Below are positions 42,401 through 54,920 of a stretch of DNA of 64,000 nucleotides, piece by piece. A program made the translations under genes and the position numbers. Each line of letters starts with the position of its first letter. Position 1 is the stretch's first letter. Under the pieces are notes generated by a model that saw only the letters and a program-made list of their open reading frames with translations, did not search any database and was not told the DNA's origin. The DNA comes from Apostichopus japonicus (lineage: Eukaryota; Echinodermata; Holothuroidea; Aspidochirotida; Stichopodidae): positions 5,322,484 through 5,386,483 of the forward strand of contig NC_092564.1 in the NCBI RefSeq assembly GCF_037975245.1, read 5' to 3'.

Positions 42401-45400
42401 TTCTGTGAAACAATCATGTCACATGGAATGATGGTTTCACAACATGCCACATGGAATGATGGTGTCACAACATGCCATATGGAATGATGGTGTCACAACA
42501 TGCCACATGGAATGATGGTGTCACAACATGCCATTGCCATTAAGGTGACTCTTAGGTATTCTGTGAAACAGTGATGCTACATGGAATGATGGTGTCACAA
42601 CATGTCATTGCCATTAAGGTGACTCTTAGGTATTCTGTGTAAACAGTCATGCCATATGGAATGATGGTGTCACAACATGCCACATGGAATGATGGTGTCA
42701 CAACATGCCATTGTCATTAAGGTGACTCTTAGGTATTCTGTGAAACAGTGATGCTACATGGAATGATGGTGTCACAACATGCCATTGCCATTAAGGTGAC
42801 TCTTGGGTATTCTGTGTAAACAGTCATGCCATATGGAATGATGGTGTCACAACACGCCACATGGAATGATGGTGTCACAACATGCCATTGCCATTAAGGT
42901 GACTCTTAGGTATTCTGTGAAATAGTGATGCTACATGGAATGATGGTGTCACAACATGTCATTGCCATTAAGGTGACTCTTAGGTATTCTGTGTAAACAG
43001 TCATGCCATATGGAATGATGGTGTCACAACATGCCACATGGAATGATGGTGTCAAAACATGCCATTGCCATTAAGGTGACTCTTAGGTATTCTGTGAAAC
43101 AGTGATGCTACATGGAATGATGGTGTCACAACGTGTCATTGCCATTAAGGTGACTCTTAGGTATTCTGTGTAAACAGTCATGACACATGGAACGATGGTG
43201 TCACATTATACCACATGGAATGATGGTGTCAGAACATGCCATTGCAATTAAGGTGACTCTTAGGTATTCTGTGTTAACAGTCATGCTTCATGGAATGATG
43301 GTGTCACAGCACACCACTGCAATTAAAGTGACACTTAACCAGATTGTCACAATGGTGTGGGCAAGAAGAGAGTAAGGTGTCTCATATTTTTGTCACAACA
43401 TCCAGGGACACATAATTGCTGACCTTATCCACCTCTCCCCCCACCCCATACCCCCCCCCCACAATGTTGATATCATAGGGTAGTACCTACACTGTCCATT
43501 GAAAGGAAAGGGTTGACATTTTACAGACCTCTCAGTGTTTTGGACCTGGTGTTTCTATGTTTCAAGGGTCATGGTCAAATGCCTAAGTTTGGAACAAGTA
43601 GTTTAGATGAAAATGTAACTAGAAGTCTGATTATTCTTCACTAAATACAAACATGATGCTTTTCATGTGAATTATAATGAATTTTATGAATTTGGTAACC
43701 TCTATGTGCAAGCCAAGAATAAATATTTAAGTTTGCAGTCGTAAAGAGGGCCGATGGGGTGCCCAGAAATGATGACATCACAGATGATCTCATCCCCTGA
43801 TGTAAAATGACAATGTTTATGTGTGGAGTAGCAATGTATTAAACAATACACTTACACCTTCACCAATTCAAAAATGTAAAACGACAAAGCGATATCAAGG
43901 TTGTGGGGAGACAGGTAATCGAGGAACGAAGTAAATATCAAGCAACTTCATTCACCAGAAACAACTTGTAAAATTAAATCCAACAACTATATGAAGCACT
44001 TGCTATATATCTGGTAGAAAATAAAATATAAATATAATACTTCAGTTGCACGTGGACAGAGAATACTTGGCTGTGGATGTACTGTGTAAACATCAATATA
44101 ACTACACAGAAGATGTTATATTTGTATAAGCGAGAGGCAATCAAAATTTCCACAATGTTCATAAAATCTGTGTTTAGCTTTTTGGAAGAGAAATTCAAGT
44201 GAGAAGTGAGACACACTGGGTCTATCATTAACGTGTGTGCGACACACAGTATGAACCATTACTGCTGTTATTAATATATCATACAGGATGTAGGTTCTGT
44301 AGTGTCAACAAAACAGAGTTCATGGTTTCAAGCTATATTATTGCCTTCATTGTTAGCTACCCATGATTGCCGACACACCAACCAACTTAACTACCATCTA
44401 CCTTACCAGCAGCGACGCCCGATTGTTCGTAACCGGGTGGAGCCTCAAAGGAATTAATGTCCGAGGGTGGAAGGTTGCTTGGTGGAGCCTCATCGTCATC
44501 ATTATCCTCTGGGTCAGTATCGTGTATATCATCACCCTGGTAGCTGGGACCAGCGTCGGATGCCTGATTTGGCTGCCAAGCTGGAGAAATCATGAATGAG
44601 CAACTTAACGTGAATATTTGCTTAATTGTATTCAAGAGCAACACTGTCCACAGGTAAAAGGGCTTGTGGTTTTCCTATTTTGGTGATATAATACGGCACT
44701 TAACTTTGATGGAAATAGTGTTGCTTTTTATTGTAGATGTCCAACATTATGTGGTCACCTAACATTCTGTCAATTATCTACAGTATCAAAAAATAACTTT
44801 GAATTGAAATTGCTCAATAATAACTAAAACATGCTTTGATACCCCAACCGTACCAATTAATCCGCCAAAGACGTTTTAACCAGGTCAGGCCCTGACAAGA
44901 ATCTGTCCTTCTGTTTATATTTTTCTAGCTTTCCTAAACTAAATTATGAAAATGATTTACAACATTCTTTGTACCCCTCCATATTTTCTAGTGTACCCTA
45001 GACCCCACAGCGGCATCCCTGCTGACAAACCCTTGGTCTCCACCCTAATATGTTTTTCAAATGCAATGCAACATACAGCTAACTGCAAAACCCTTCAGAA
45101 TATCAAATTGCAAGATATTAAACTTTTCAATTCTTTAAAGCATTATGACACGTCAGAATATCAAACATGGAAATAGTGACACAAACTGAACCCAAGATAT
45201 GATATAAATGATGAAAAATAACAGAATAATATTTCTACTATTATATATATGATACTTAATGTTATACTTGACTGTTTCTAGCATGTATTGATATTACAGT
45301 GATGACCTTATACAATGGACCTAGTGCAGAGAGATACACAGACGTGTCTGTTATTTAATGAATCATTGATTTCCTTATGTACGGAGTGTTTGATGGGTAC

Positions 45401-47222
45401 TTACGAGTAAATGCCTGTTGATCCGCTGTCCCGTATGGTTGAGGGGGCATCGCCATTGCCGCTTGTCCTAGAACAAAGACCACAAAGTTGTCATAAATAA
45501 AATCTTACATGTCCAGCAGCTTTGTTTATAAAGTAACATTAATCAACCGGTCGACACAAGCATTGTAACAAGTCATGCATTGAGTCACTATATATATTTC
45601 ACATGTCAATTGACTTGAATGTAGAGAATGAAGCATCCTTTTGCTAGCAGCAGAAGTGTCATGTCTAATAGATAAAGGAAGTAAATTCCTATGAGCTGAG
45701 CCAAATTTACAGAAAGTACATCCCCATAGGACTGTAGAATGACAAGGCTATTTGAAATGTAATAAGGAAGATGTGTGGGAAGTTGGCAGGAAGGGGAAGT
45801 TCATTGCAAGTTCATAACATACAGGAAATACTCAAGTGTTCGCCAGAACATACAGGAAATACTCAAGTGTTCACATTTTGCTTAGGAATTGTGAAGGCTT
45901 TAAATTTTGTCTATATTGGAATACACTGTTTTATTTTTTGCATGTACAAAGTTGTGTGAATGTTGTACTGGCTAAATAATACCCTCATAAAGGCTTGACC
46001 TACTGATGGAGGTATATAATTCAAAGCAATGTTTTTGAAAAAAAAATCATCATTTCAAGCCGTGAATTTAAAGCAAAAGTAGATATTAATTGTCTATGAA
46101 TTATATCACTGAACATTGAGAAGATAACAATGTTGGGATATTCTATCTTGTTAGCATATTTTTTTTTTCCATTTCATGTTTCGTTCCCCAACTTTGACTA
46201 CTTATTCAGGGTTTCAGTCAGCTTCTGAAAGGCATACATAGAACATACATAGTGCATACATAGAACATACATAGTGCATACACAACACAGACAATATCAA
46301 TAATGAGTATGCTAGATGACTGTAGAAAAAACCAAAAAAAATGTTACAGTGTACTTTTGAATTCACTTCTGAAAAGATGGCAGAACTTTTTAAACTAAAA
46401 TTTCTAACAACACCATTACTGAGAAATTTGAAATGAAAGAGAAGAAACCACTTTTCTTTTTACAATGTTCAATCTTACAAAGACAATAACAGCCATGTGA
46501 TTTATTTCAGTTCATATATTTTACATCATAATAGGAAGACATCTTATAAACATTAAATTGATTCAGAAAGATACAAAGAAAAGAAAGAGAATCCAAGAAA
46601 GTGGTAGCCTGTCAGAAGCAGATCAACCAATGAGAAATCAATAATGGTTTACAAAAAATAAGGGGCAACTGGGAAAACAACATACAGCAGAAAGCAAAAT
46701 ATTTAATTCTTAATAAATGCAGTGTTCTTGTTTAATTTGACAGTGGAAAACAAACCCTGCATTGTTCTTTAAGTCCAAAACATAAACTTGTACATAACAT
46801 AAGTACCAAAGATAAGTACATAACATTTAAGTACAAAACATAAGGATTTCCGATATTTTCATCGACTTTATTATCGAATTACACTTACAGCACTGACCTT
46901 TGAGTTTAGTTTTGCTAATTGTGCCTCTGAATAATTTAATGAGTAAACAGCCCAAAGAACCATTACTTGAAGAGCAAAGACTGAACTTGTTTATAATGGG
47001 CCATTTACAACATTCACAATTCTCTGTCAGGTTCCTATAGCTGTGATTATTCGATGAGCATACAAGAGAATATATTTGTATTTAACCAAACCTTGGTAGT
47101 AAGGAGGAGGTGCAGAGGGTTGTGCTGCCATCTGCCCATAGCCTGGTTGCTGGTCTAATACAAACCCTATCTGCACTGGTGCAGCACCCTGCTGTGCAGG
47201 AAGGTAGGAAGACTGTGGTTGA
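33436..47222 (-). CDS. SSUH2: SSUH2-like protein (DnaJ-type cysteine-rich core), copy A
   Basis: Exons 5' to 3': 47092-47222, 45405-45467, 44407-44580, 42216-42285, 41539-41668, 40080-40265, 39244-39306, 38631-38734, 37399-37491, 35776-35878, 35014-35118, 33436-33582; 455 codons from the first. All junctions are GT-AG with agreeing phase. N-terminus: Pro/Gln-rich with PPPY, PPGY and PPAY motifs and an acidic patch (DTDPEDNDDDE). Then QVRDAICAFADKQCCYGTGAA, as in SSUH2; CHNCTGCG, CPRCHGRG, CFSCNGSG, CSFCSGSG, CDRCGGRG and CPICEG, zinc-binding CxxCxGxG repeats of DnaJ type; then YIQLKVQY, VWPISQYDV and VPITEVKYMY. The C-terminus CCWGCTIL is CaaX-like. There is no in-frame ATG before the exon's Met (GYGQMAAQ), and the exon starts in phase 2, so an upstream exon is expected. 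SSUH2 in vertebrates is linked to odontogenesis; the biochemical role is unclear. Confidence 0.88.
37840..38069. repeat. 12-bp minisatellite in an SSUH2-like intron (unit 1)
   Basis: Tandem variants of tacataaatgca / tacatagatgca. Because 12 is a multiple of 3, long Cys-Ile-His and Met-Tyr-Ala frames open on both strands; these are artefacts. Duplicated at 60413-60643. Confidence 0.92.
42400..43335. repeat. Complex minisatellite in an SSUH2-like intron
   Basis: Higher-order tandem array built from 'catggaatgatggtgtcaca', 'acatgccattgccattaagg' and 'tgactcttaggtattctgtg', in alternating short and long units. It lies in the intron between exons 44407-44580 and 42216-42285. There are no unique spacers, so it is not CRISPR-like. 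Confidence 0.92.
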
Positions 47223-47643
47223 CTAATTTGGTAAGGACACAGAGACACTCGGATGACGATTTAGCAGAAACAATATTAAAACAAGCCTGAAAAAAATAAG
47301 AATTCAAGTTCGATGAAACACTGTGATCTCACATGTATTTAATTATATGACCAGTGCCCTTCACATGTTCTTAGCTAACTTTTTAAATTGTCCAACAAAT
47401 TTTACTCATGATGTTCGGGAAAGTTTTTTCCTGTTAGGACGTGAACACATTTCTAGGTATAAAAATCCATCTCACTGTAAGTAGTATCCAATCAAACAAT
47501 TGTGGGCAAGAAAAAGTAGTTGAAGGATTAAATTGGTACAGTGTTAGACCATCAGAACCCTTCTCCTGTTCAAGAACATCTTGGCTATTAGCACTGTGAT
47601 GTTACCACATACCATCATAGTTGTGTATGTACACTAAACATAC

Positions 47644-47692
47644 CTGTTAGTTTCTCGTGGATAGACTTGTAAACAGCCAATATATGTGCCAT
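47644..47692 (-). CDS. Candidate native first exon of SSUH2-like copy A
   Basis: On minus an ATG opens MAHILAVYKSIHEKLT and ends at a good donor (ACAG|gtatgt), leaving phase 1. It would join in frame only if the next exon started at 47247 (weak ccgag acceptor), extending it by VSLCPYQI. Coding bias cannot be judged on 16 codons. The alternative is that the next exon starts at 47222 and receives a phase-2 exon from elsewhere. Confidence 0.25.
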
Positions 47693-47945
47693 TGAGTGTC
47701 AGATTGTATGCTTATATCACATCCAAGTTAGCTTACAGTGAATGAGAAATGTAAACTGAGTATGCATGAGAATGAAACACCTTTCTGGTTTGGTGGAGAA
47801 AAAAAGTCTTTAATTAATGAAAAATCTACAATAAAGAAAATATGTTCACACTGTACTACAAATTTGTGGGCACCCTAGTTTTTCATATTAAAGTATCTAC
47901 AGTTAAGTCAAGAGACCTACAGGAGTATGACATGGTGCCTATATT

Positions 47946-48527
47946 CAGGCGCGGATCCAGAGGGGGTCTAGGGGGTCCGGACCCCCCACCCCCTGCCAAA
48001 AAAAAGAGAGAAAAAAAAGAGAGAGAGGTGCTTTGCATGGCTTAATTAAAGGGGGTTCCCTTTTGTACTTAAATATCCAAGAATTTCACAATGGTTAGAG
48101 GGAAACCCACTCCCCTTAGACCCTAGGATCACTGGAGGCCAAACCCCTCACCCTTCCAGAATCCTGGATCCGGCCCTGCATCAAACAGTGTTGACGGAAC
48201 GGGAGGGGGATTGGGGGCTAAAGGCATTATGATTTTTGTATCATCTCAACTCATCTGATATGTATTACCATATTTCATAGATTGTTTTTTTCTCATCAAT
48301 TGAGAAATTGCAGACATGAGATCCATATTTTCAGGCTAGGTACATGCAGCTTAGAATACTCGGGAAGTGCCGTTTCCGGCCATCTGGGGGGTTTGTAAAG
48401 CCAAAAATTTTCTGGTACGCTCCGCGCCAACCGATGGTGGCGCTCCGCTTAGATAGTCTTACGTTCAGGCGCGGCTGGACCAGTCAGACACCCCCCCCCC
48501 ATGTCACAAATCCTGCATCCGCCCCTG
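47946..48527. mobile_element. MITE-like element(s) with CAGG-GCGGAT termini
   Basis: The left end CAGGCGCGGATCCAG and the inverted right end CAGGGGCGGATGCAGG flank about 580 bp, with ATATT directly outside both ends (47941-47945 and 48528-48532), a possible 5-bp target duplication. Further termini of the same type at 48178 (inverted CAGGGCCGGATCCAGG) and 48466 (CAGGCGCGGCTGG) imply nesting or internal rearrangement. No coding capacity. It lies about 440 bp left of the duplication junction. Confidence 0.6.
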
Positions 48528-49069
48528 ATATTCCTATAAAGATGAATTTTTTAATTCATGATTTCACCAAGTACAACCTGTAGCAACAGGAAGTAAACCG
48601 ACCTGGAAGTGTGTCAATATTTGCACTGCAAGGTTCAAATTATCACTATCCTGTAACATTGTGTACTTTAGTTTCCTTCTTCCAGCCCAACTATTAAGTG
48701 CTTGTGTTCAATGGCCAGAATAAAAGGAAGTGTGCAGACTATGATTTCTACACCTTTCTTAATTGTATCTACATCATTCCTATTAATACAAACGAGAGAA
48801 TTTGTAATCAATTGAGGGAACACGTACTCAAGTAGACATAATAGGTTTCGAAAACTGCGCCATTATTAGCAAAAGGTTTTCTACACAGAAATTGCCACAA
48901 TTTTCATCAATAGTGCTTTCAAAGTAAGATATATGTTTAAAAACACATGTAGCTAAGACATTGCAAAAGCAACATTTATCATCGAAATATGTTGAAAACT
49001 AAATCAATGAAATGCCAAGTTTTGACATATGAGTATCTTGAAATTACATACTATCAAAAGTAGTTTGTG

Positions 49070-49101
49070 CAGTGGCGTTCTTTCGTCCGAGAACGCCACT
49101 G
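49070..49101. repeat. Perfect 12-bp inverted repeat with hAT-like terminus (unit 2)
   Basis: CAGTGGCGTTCT, an 8-nt loop (ttcgtccg) and AGAACGCCACTG. The outer CAGTGGCG matches hAT-type ends, so it may be a minimal foldback MITE remnant. The unit 1 copy (27043-27074) has two mismatches. Confidence 0.65.
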
Positions 49102-49358
49102 ATAGTTCTAGTGGAAGGTTTTGGATAACTATTTGCATATTCTGTCAAATACAGAAATATACTTCCGTACTGAGATATATTGTATAGGATGGACAATCAA
49201 TCAATATCAATGTTTATTGCGATGAACGCATGTTTAGGATTGTTCCTATTTTATCTCTTCTCCCTCTCCCTCTCCTTCCCTTTCTCCTAATTCTCTCTCC
49301 CCTTCCCATCTTCCCCCCCCCCCAACCCCTTCTCCGTTCTGAAAGGAAAAATATTCAC

Positions 49359-50356
49359 CTGGGCATTGCAATATCTTCAGTGGATTCTCTTTGTTGACCG
49401 GGGTGTTGAAATCTGTGAATGAATTAGCAAAACGTTTTCTGAAGCGGATGAGTTAAGACACACAATGTTAAGTTATATAGTTTTCATTGTGAAACTATAA
49501 CAAGAAGGAAACTCCTAAGAGATGTTTGAAATTTGCTTTAGCCGTATGATTTGTCTTTGGTTGGCTTCATCGTCTTTATAGGAGAGCCATTTATTTCGTG
49601 CTTAGCAGCAGTCTTGTGACGATTGCTTAGAATAAGTATCGACAAGTACCATCTATAGCCCATTCTGTTATGAAAAAAACGACAACCTGTTGTAAAGCAC
49701 AACTATATGCAATAAAGATTAAGCAACCTTCTCCCAATCCACTTCATATTCCCAATATAAAATTCAGGCATCGATTCAGAGCACAAGTTCCCCCCCCTCT
49801 CCCCATTCACTCCTTCCTCTGCCTTCACCCCACCTCTTGTCCCATCTAGACACAAAACCTCGTTATCCGGACTCAGAACAATCCTTCCACCCCCCCCCCC
49901 ACCCCCACCTTCCCCTCTTTGTTCATGATATCTATCTGAACCGTAAAAATAATGTGAAAAGAAAATAGTATAATAACAAATGGCTTATAAAATAATATTA
50001 TAACAAATAATAGTTGATTATTCCGTGTGCCCCCCCCCCTTCCCCGAACATCTGCATTTCCTCCCCAGATGGTGTTGGAGCCCAATTCTGTACAATATTC
50101 TAAGCATCTTTTACTGAGTCATTTCTTCGGCACCATTCTTGCACACGTTCGGAAGTTCGCACTTGAGGTAATGTTTGTCCAATTTAAAATGCGACGTTTA
50201 TAATGCTGTATCGGTTTGTAATTTTGAATGATTTTATATTTTTTATATTGATATCAGCCTAATTGATTTATAAACTTACCTTATAGGATCAATTCGCCTC
50301 GCACCAACACATCTTAAAGCTAAGAGGGATCGAGTTGTTGAGCACAAGGTAGCCAT
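49359..50356 (-). CDS. ACADL: Orphan ACADL exons 1-2 (mitochondrial presequence) in duplication unit 2
   Basis: Exon 1 at 50280-50356 encodes MATLCSTTRSLLALRCVGARR and exon 2 at 49359-49412 encodes FQHPGQQRESTEDIAMP. Both keep their donors (gtaagt and gtgaat) and the intron 1 acceptor. Exon 2 has a 3-bp in-frame deletion (one Arg lost) relative to 27354-27410. No exon 3 or later ACADL exon follows on minus; the next coding exon is that of SSUH2-like copy A at 47222. Exon 2 ends in phase 2 (AG), which that exon (T|CAA) can accept. So it is either a dead fragment or the 5' end of a chimeric transcript whose open frame would be 499 codons. Confidence 0.85.
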
Positions 50357-53300
50357 GATCTATTATCCGCGATTTGTTTCTGCCCATTCACATTTCTCGT
50401 AAAACTCCGACTAATGGGTATTAATATCGTATTGACAGAGATGACTAACTGTTTGAATGAACTTTGTTCTTAGGGTCAATAGAAAGAACCGCATACACCA
50501 AGCAAGTTGATAGCTATTTGGTAGTTTATTACGTGTGTCCGTATATAACCAAGCTATAATTTGAATATTATTCGGTATCCCCCACCCCCTCCCCCACCCG
50601 TCCCCAATATAAATGATAAACGAAGACTCAAAAGAGTAGAGAACGGCAGAGAAAGCTGCACTAAACATAAAAATTGTATCGTTAAAATACAACATTGTGA
50701 ATCGACTTTGCCACAGTCCGGCGAAGTTGAGTGCACAGGATTTCAAAGGTGTGTGGGAGACGGGGTGTTTGGGGACGGGAGGGGAGGTGGATCCAAATTC
50801 TAAACTCCCAATTAATGTAGATATGGGTATGAAACTTCATGGGAAGGCCATATGTGAATCAAATACTTTATGAAGGATGGGGTGGACCCGAGATTGTTGA
50901 AGCCAACTCCCATGTAGGGTTGCTTCATCAGGAATACCTTCCAGAAACCAAAAATAGACGTTTAGACGGCAAATGGTGCATAAATTAGGTCTATCATTAG
51001 ATCTATACTGTTCTAATTAACACACACACACACATATTTTTGTGTGAAGTTTCATAAAGCGGCGGTGCAGGGGTGCAGGATGATCTGCCAGTAAGGGGGA
51101 GGGGGTGCTGTGGCCCCCACACATTGAGTAAACTTAAGGAACTGAAATAAAATGTTGGTATCAGATGCCGTATCAAAAATTACACAAACTGTTTACTCAA
51201 TAATTTGCCAGTTGTGTATAGCTAAACGATATCACTGCATCTTGCTATTCAGAGACACGATTGGCCATGTTTAGATATGATCGTTTGGATATCAGTATTT
51301 TATATTGCTTACTTTCAATTTGAAATCTCATTATACTATAAAAGCCGATCAAAGTCCAGGTATATTCCTGACCACGCAGAACGTTATCATATAATGATAA
51401 ATATAAACTTTACACAGGGGCAACCTTGACCCCTTGTCTCTTTATAATCCAAATGATATTTATGAATATGCAAAGAGTGTTCGAGCTGCCACTCATCTTA
51501 CATTACAACACGGTGTTAAGGATTTACCCGAAGATATATTTTAATGTTTTGGAAACAATAGGTAATTTTGATTTTCTGGTAAAATAATAGGTGTAATTGT
51601 TTGCCATTACTCTTGTTAGTCCGGTTAATGCAGTCATTTGATCTTGTTCAAGTTCTGCATCTCAGTATGCATTTCATAAAAAAATACATCTGAAGCGCTA
51701 CCTTTCTCATTATTTTCTTCTTCAAACAACCGAACTGTTTGGTTCTTGTATTCACTTAAAGGCATTGACGACTCGCCCCAAACCTCATGCCGCCCTCCGA
51801 AAAAAGTTAACTTTCCGTCGCTTGCAAGTGAAGTTTTTTCTTGACGCTACAAAATGCAGACAGTAATGTAACGTGATACCGTGTTATCTTTTATCTGGAC
51901 CTGAGATGTCCATCGCTGCAATGTACACTGTGTTGTGGGTATTGACCGTAGCTGCATGTATTGACTGTACACTAGTGTCTAATTACCGACGGTAGCAAGC
52001 TGTGTGTATTTTCTGGGATCGATGGTGGTGTCTAACACTTCTGTTACACCTCATTCGAATTAGGTCAGATTACCGGCATGAGACGTTTCTTTGTGCGCGA
52101 GTCTTCACTCCCTTTACATAGTTGGATCCACATGTAACGAGATGGAACTCATCCAAACTTTGGTTTTGACTTTTGAAGCTATCGACTTCGCAAGGTTGAC
52201 AGGCTTTGACCTCCCGTGACATTTGACCTATACGCAAAACAACTGGGCTTTTCAACTAAGGGTAGACCGACACGCCAAGTATTGAATTTATCAACTTTGT
52301 TTGTAGAGTTATATCTACAAGAGGTTCAAACGTTGACCTCTATCGACCTATACCGGATACAGTTTTCGTCTTTGGTGGATCCAGATTCCACCGTGTTCTT
52401 TTTTCAGTTCGTATTTCACAATCATGACGTCATAAACATACACACATATAGAGGTATCGATTCATTTACAAACTTGAATTGTCAGATTGGCATATTTATG
52501 AACTGTGTAATAGCATTTATCTTTTGAATTTTGGATACTGTCCACTTAAACAGTAAAAACAGGAAATAGAATCAAAAGAAAGAAAACACAATATTTATGT
52601 TACTATGTCACTAATGTTTAATGCAATACAAAATATAAGTTGAAAAAGGGAATGAAATTTGTAAAACATCAGGCAGTAAAAAGTCTGAAAGGTAAAATTA
52701 TAACTTAGAAACATACACTATATCTTCAACACATTCAGTCAAGCATCTTTGGTGACTTTCACATGAAATATTTCCACAAGTACTAGTATTGTAACAAGGT
52801 GAATCGGTGACTCGAATTCAATTCATACATGCATGAAAGGCCTGGCGAGAGGGAGTGAGAAGGACACAGCCCTGGGCGCATGTCAACTAGGGAGGAGGGG
52901 GGGGGGTTATGGGATAAAGAATAATTTATTCTCATTTCCATAATATACAATTCACTCACCCCAACTGTATATGTATCTTATAACATACTTAACTTTAACA
53001 ACTACAATCCACTAAGTCTTTACTTTGACTAACAATTTTGCCATCTGATTACCACAGACAGACAAATTGATAATAGTGACATAACCTTCAAACAGTCGCA
53101 TTTTAATAAGAATCCATTCACGATTGTTCCTGTGGAAAATCGGCAGCTTTAAAATTGAATGTAAGTTTTTACAAAAATATCTCATTTGAACTCTCATCAT
53201 GAATGGTGTTGAATGGTGTGGAATGGTGTTGACTCGACTTGTCCAGGTGCTTGACTTGCCTTGTTGTAGTAGTGAAATGACTTGGCTAGATGTGGAACTA

Positions 53301-54920
53301 TTCCCAAGAGCTGACATTAATCACTTCCACCCTGATTCCTTCATGCAATTACAGATAGGGCTATAGGTTAATCTGCATATGAAGTACTGTTTCTGGAGGC
53401 ATCAGGTGTCAGGTATGACATCAAAACTTAATGCAAAACTTAAAGCTAGCAACAAAACTTTCTTGTGCATTTGAGCGGAGACAATACATTGAATAAGAGG
53501 GTCCTGCTTCAGGTATGAAATATAAAAACCAAATCATTGATATAACATACAGAGCAGTCAATTCCGCTGGTTACAGGTAAGTACAGTCTTACCATATATA
53601 CAGAAACTCACAAAAGACTTTGCACATGTTACAACTTGTGACATACTTGTGTGATACCATTGAATTAACTCTTAGTGTTCGATAGCATTACAGTATCTCA
53701 TTTGTAACCCTTCCGATGCAAATGGACCTGGATGGGGGGGGGGGGGCCTTCACCTCCCTTTCAGTTTTCAAGAAAGTGGTCAGATGCTAAGGTAGACACT
53801 GGTCCGTGGGATGGGGGAATGGGTGCAGCAACTACACGCCTGCCTCTTAACTCTGAGAACACTCACTGGAAGGAGAAGGCTTGGTATATGCCAGTGTTCA
53901 CCTAATGATCATCACATGGATCGGGATGTCACTGGTGTTCTGTTGCCTTGATAACCCTTGGGAAATACTAAACTCATATCAAACCTACTCTTCCTTTCCA
54001 TGGGTATTCAAAATACCAAGCAAGGCATGTCATTTTGCCACCCCTGCCCCTTTTCCTGCTAACAGAATTGCCATTTAATGCCCCATCATAACGGTCATAA
54101 TTCGAGGGGGTGGACACTCTTACCTTCCCTGACAGGGTATGTCAATACACAAAGGCAGTAATAGCATCACTCAGATGATAAAATTAACACAAGCTTTTTT
54201 GTTCACAGAATATACCAAAACAAAAAGTTGCCGAAAGCCTCTGGCAGGTAAAACGTTTGTGCGATAATGTCAGTAGTTTGCCCTGCCCTTGTTGAAATGA
54301 AACCCTAATATAATATAAAATAAAATAATATTATGATTTTTAAAGTCATGGAATCTACACATAAAAAAAGTTCAAAAATCCACTTGCAGGAAAAATGATT
54401 TTTGCATAATCACCATGCTCTAAATAAAAAAGAAAGAAAAAAAAGGAAATATATGCATAGGCTAAATTTTACCCTGTTACCATATACAATTGCATGCAGG
54501 ACCAATTTAAAATGCTAATGTATTGATATGCAGGTTACAGATTTACTCCTCCATTATCATGCCAATCAGGTCACATTTTAAATTCTAATAAGTATCGTTA
54601 CTAGATACACATTTATGCTGTTACTATAATTAAATGCAGGTTACACAATTAAAAACATAATATCTAGATATGACGGTTACACATTTACTCCTCTATTATC
54701 ATGCCATGTAGGTCACATTTTTTAGTCTTATAAGTATATGTAATTAGCTACACATCTACTCCACTATCATTCAATGACCTGCAAGTGACAACGCCATTTC
54801 AGCTGCTAATATATAGATATGTAGGCTATGAGATTTTACTAAGTTGCTTGGAGATATTTACAGGCTAAAAAGTTAAAAAGCTACTTCTACCACATAGATA
54901 CTACAACTACTAGTAAAGAG
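50357..54920. other. Spacer between orphan ACADL exons and SSUH2-like copy B
   Basis: Counterpart of 28342-32940 with the same short repeats (shorter GGTGTGGAAT run near 53200-53230) and no recognised exon. The duplicated ACADL promoter should be immediately right of 50356. Confidence 0.5.

Larger units (their letters stand above)
26936..48964. repeat. Tandem segmental duplication, unit 1 (about 22.0 kb)
   Basis: Sequence from about 26936 (homology begins at aaaag/caacatt, 5 bp upstream of the ACADL exon 3 acceptor end) reappears from about 48965. The offset grows from about 22.03 kb (ACADL exons) to about 22.57-22.59 kb (SSUH2-like exons) through indels. The unit holds ACADL exons 1-2, the spacer and the whole SSUH2-like copy A. 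Coding and non-coding parts are both conserved over long stretches. Confidence 0.92.

Noticed and set aside
42400-43335. CRISPR-like array
   Set aside because: Modules are contiguous with no unique spacers, and the DNA is animal nuclear sequence.
47027-47248. Start codon at 47248 for the SSUH2-like gene
   Set aside because: The codon is GTG, preceded by in-frame TAA with no ATG; animal genes do not normally start this way. The frame continues an exon instead.
49359-50356. A second complete ACADL gene
   Set aside because: Only exons 1-2 are duplicated; the breakpoint excludes exon 3 onward.
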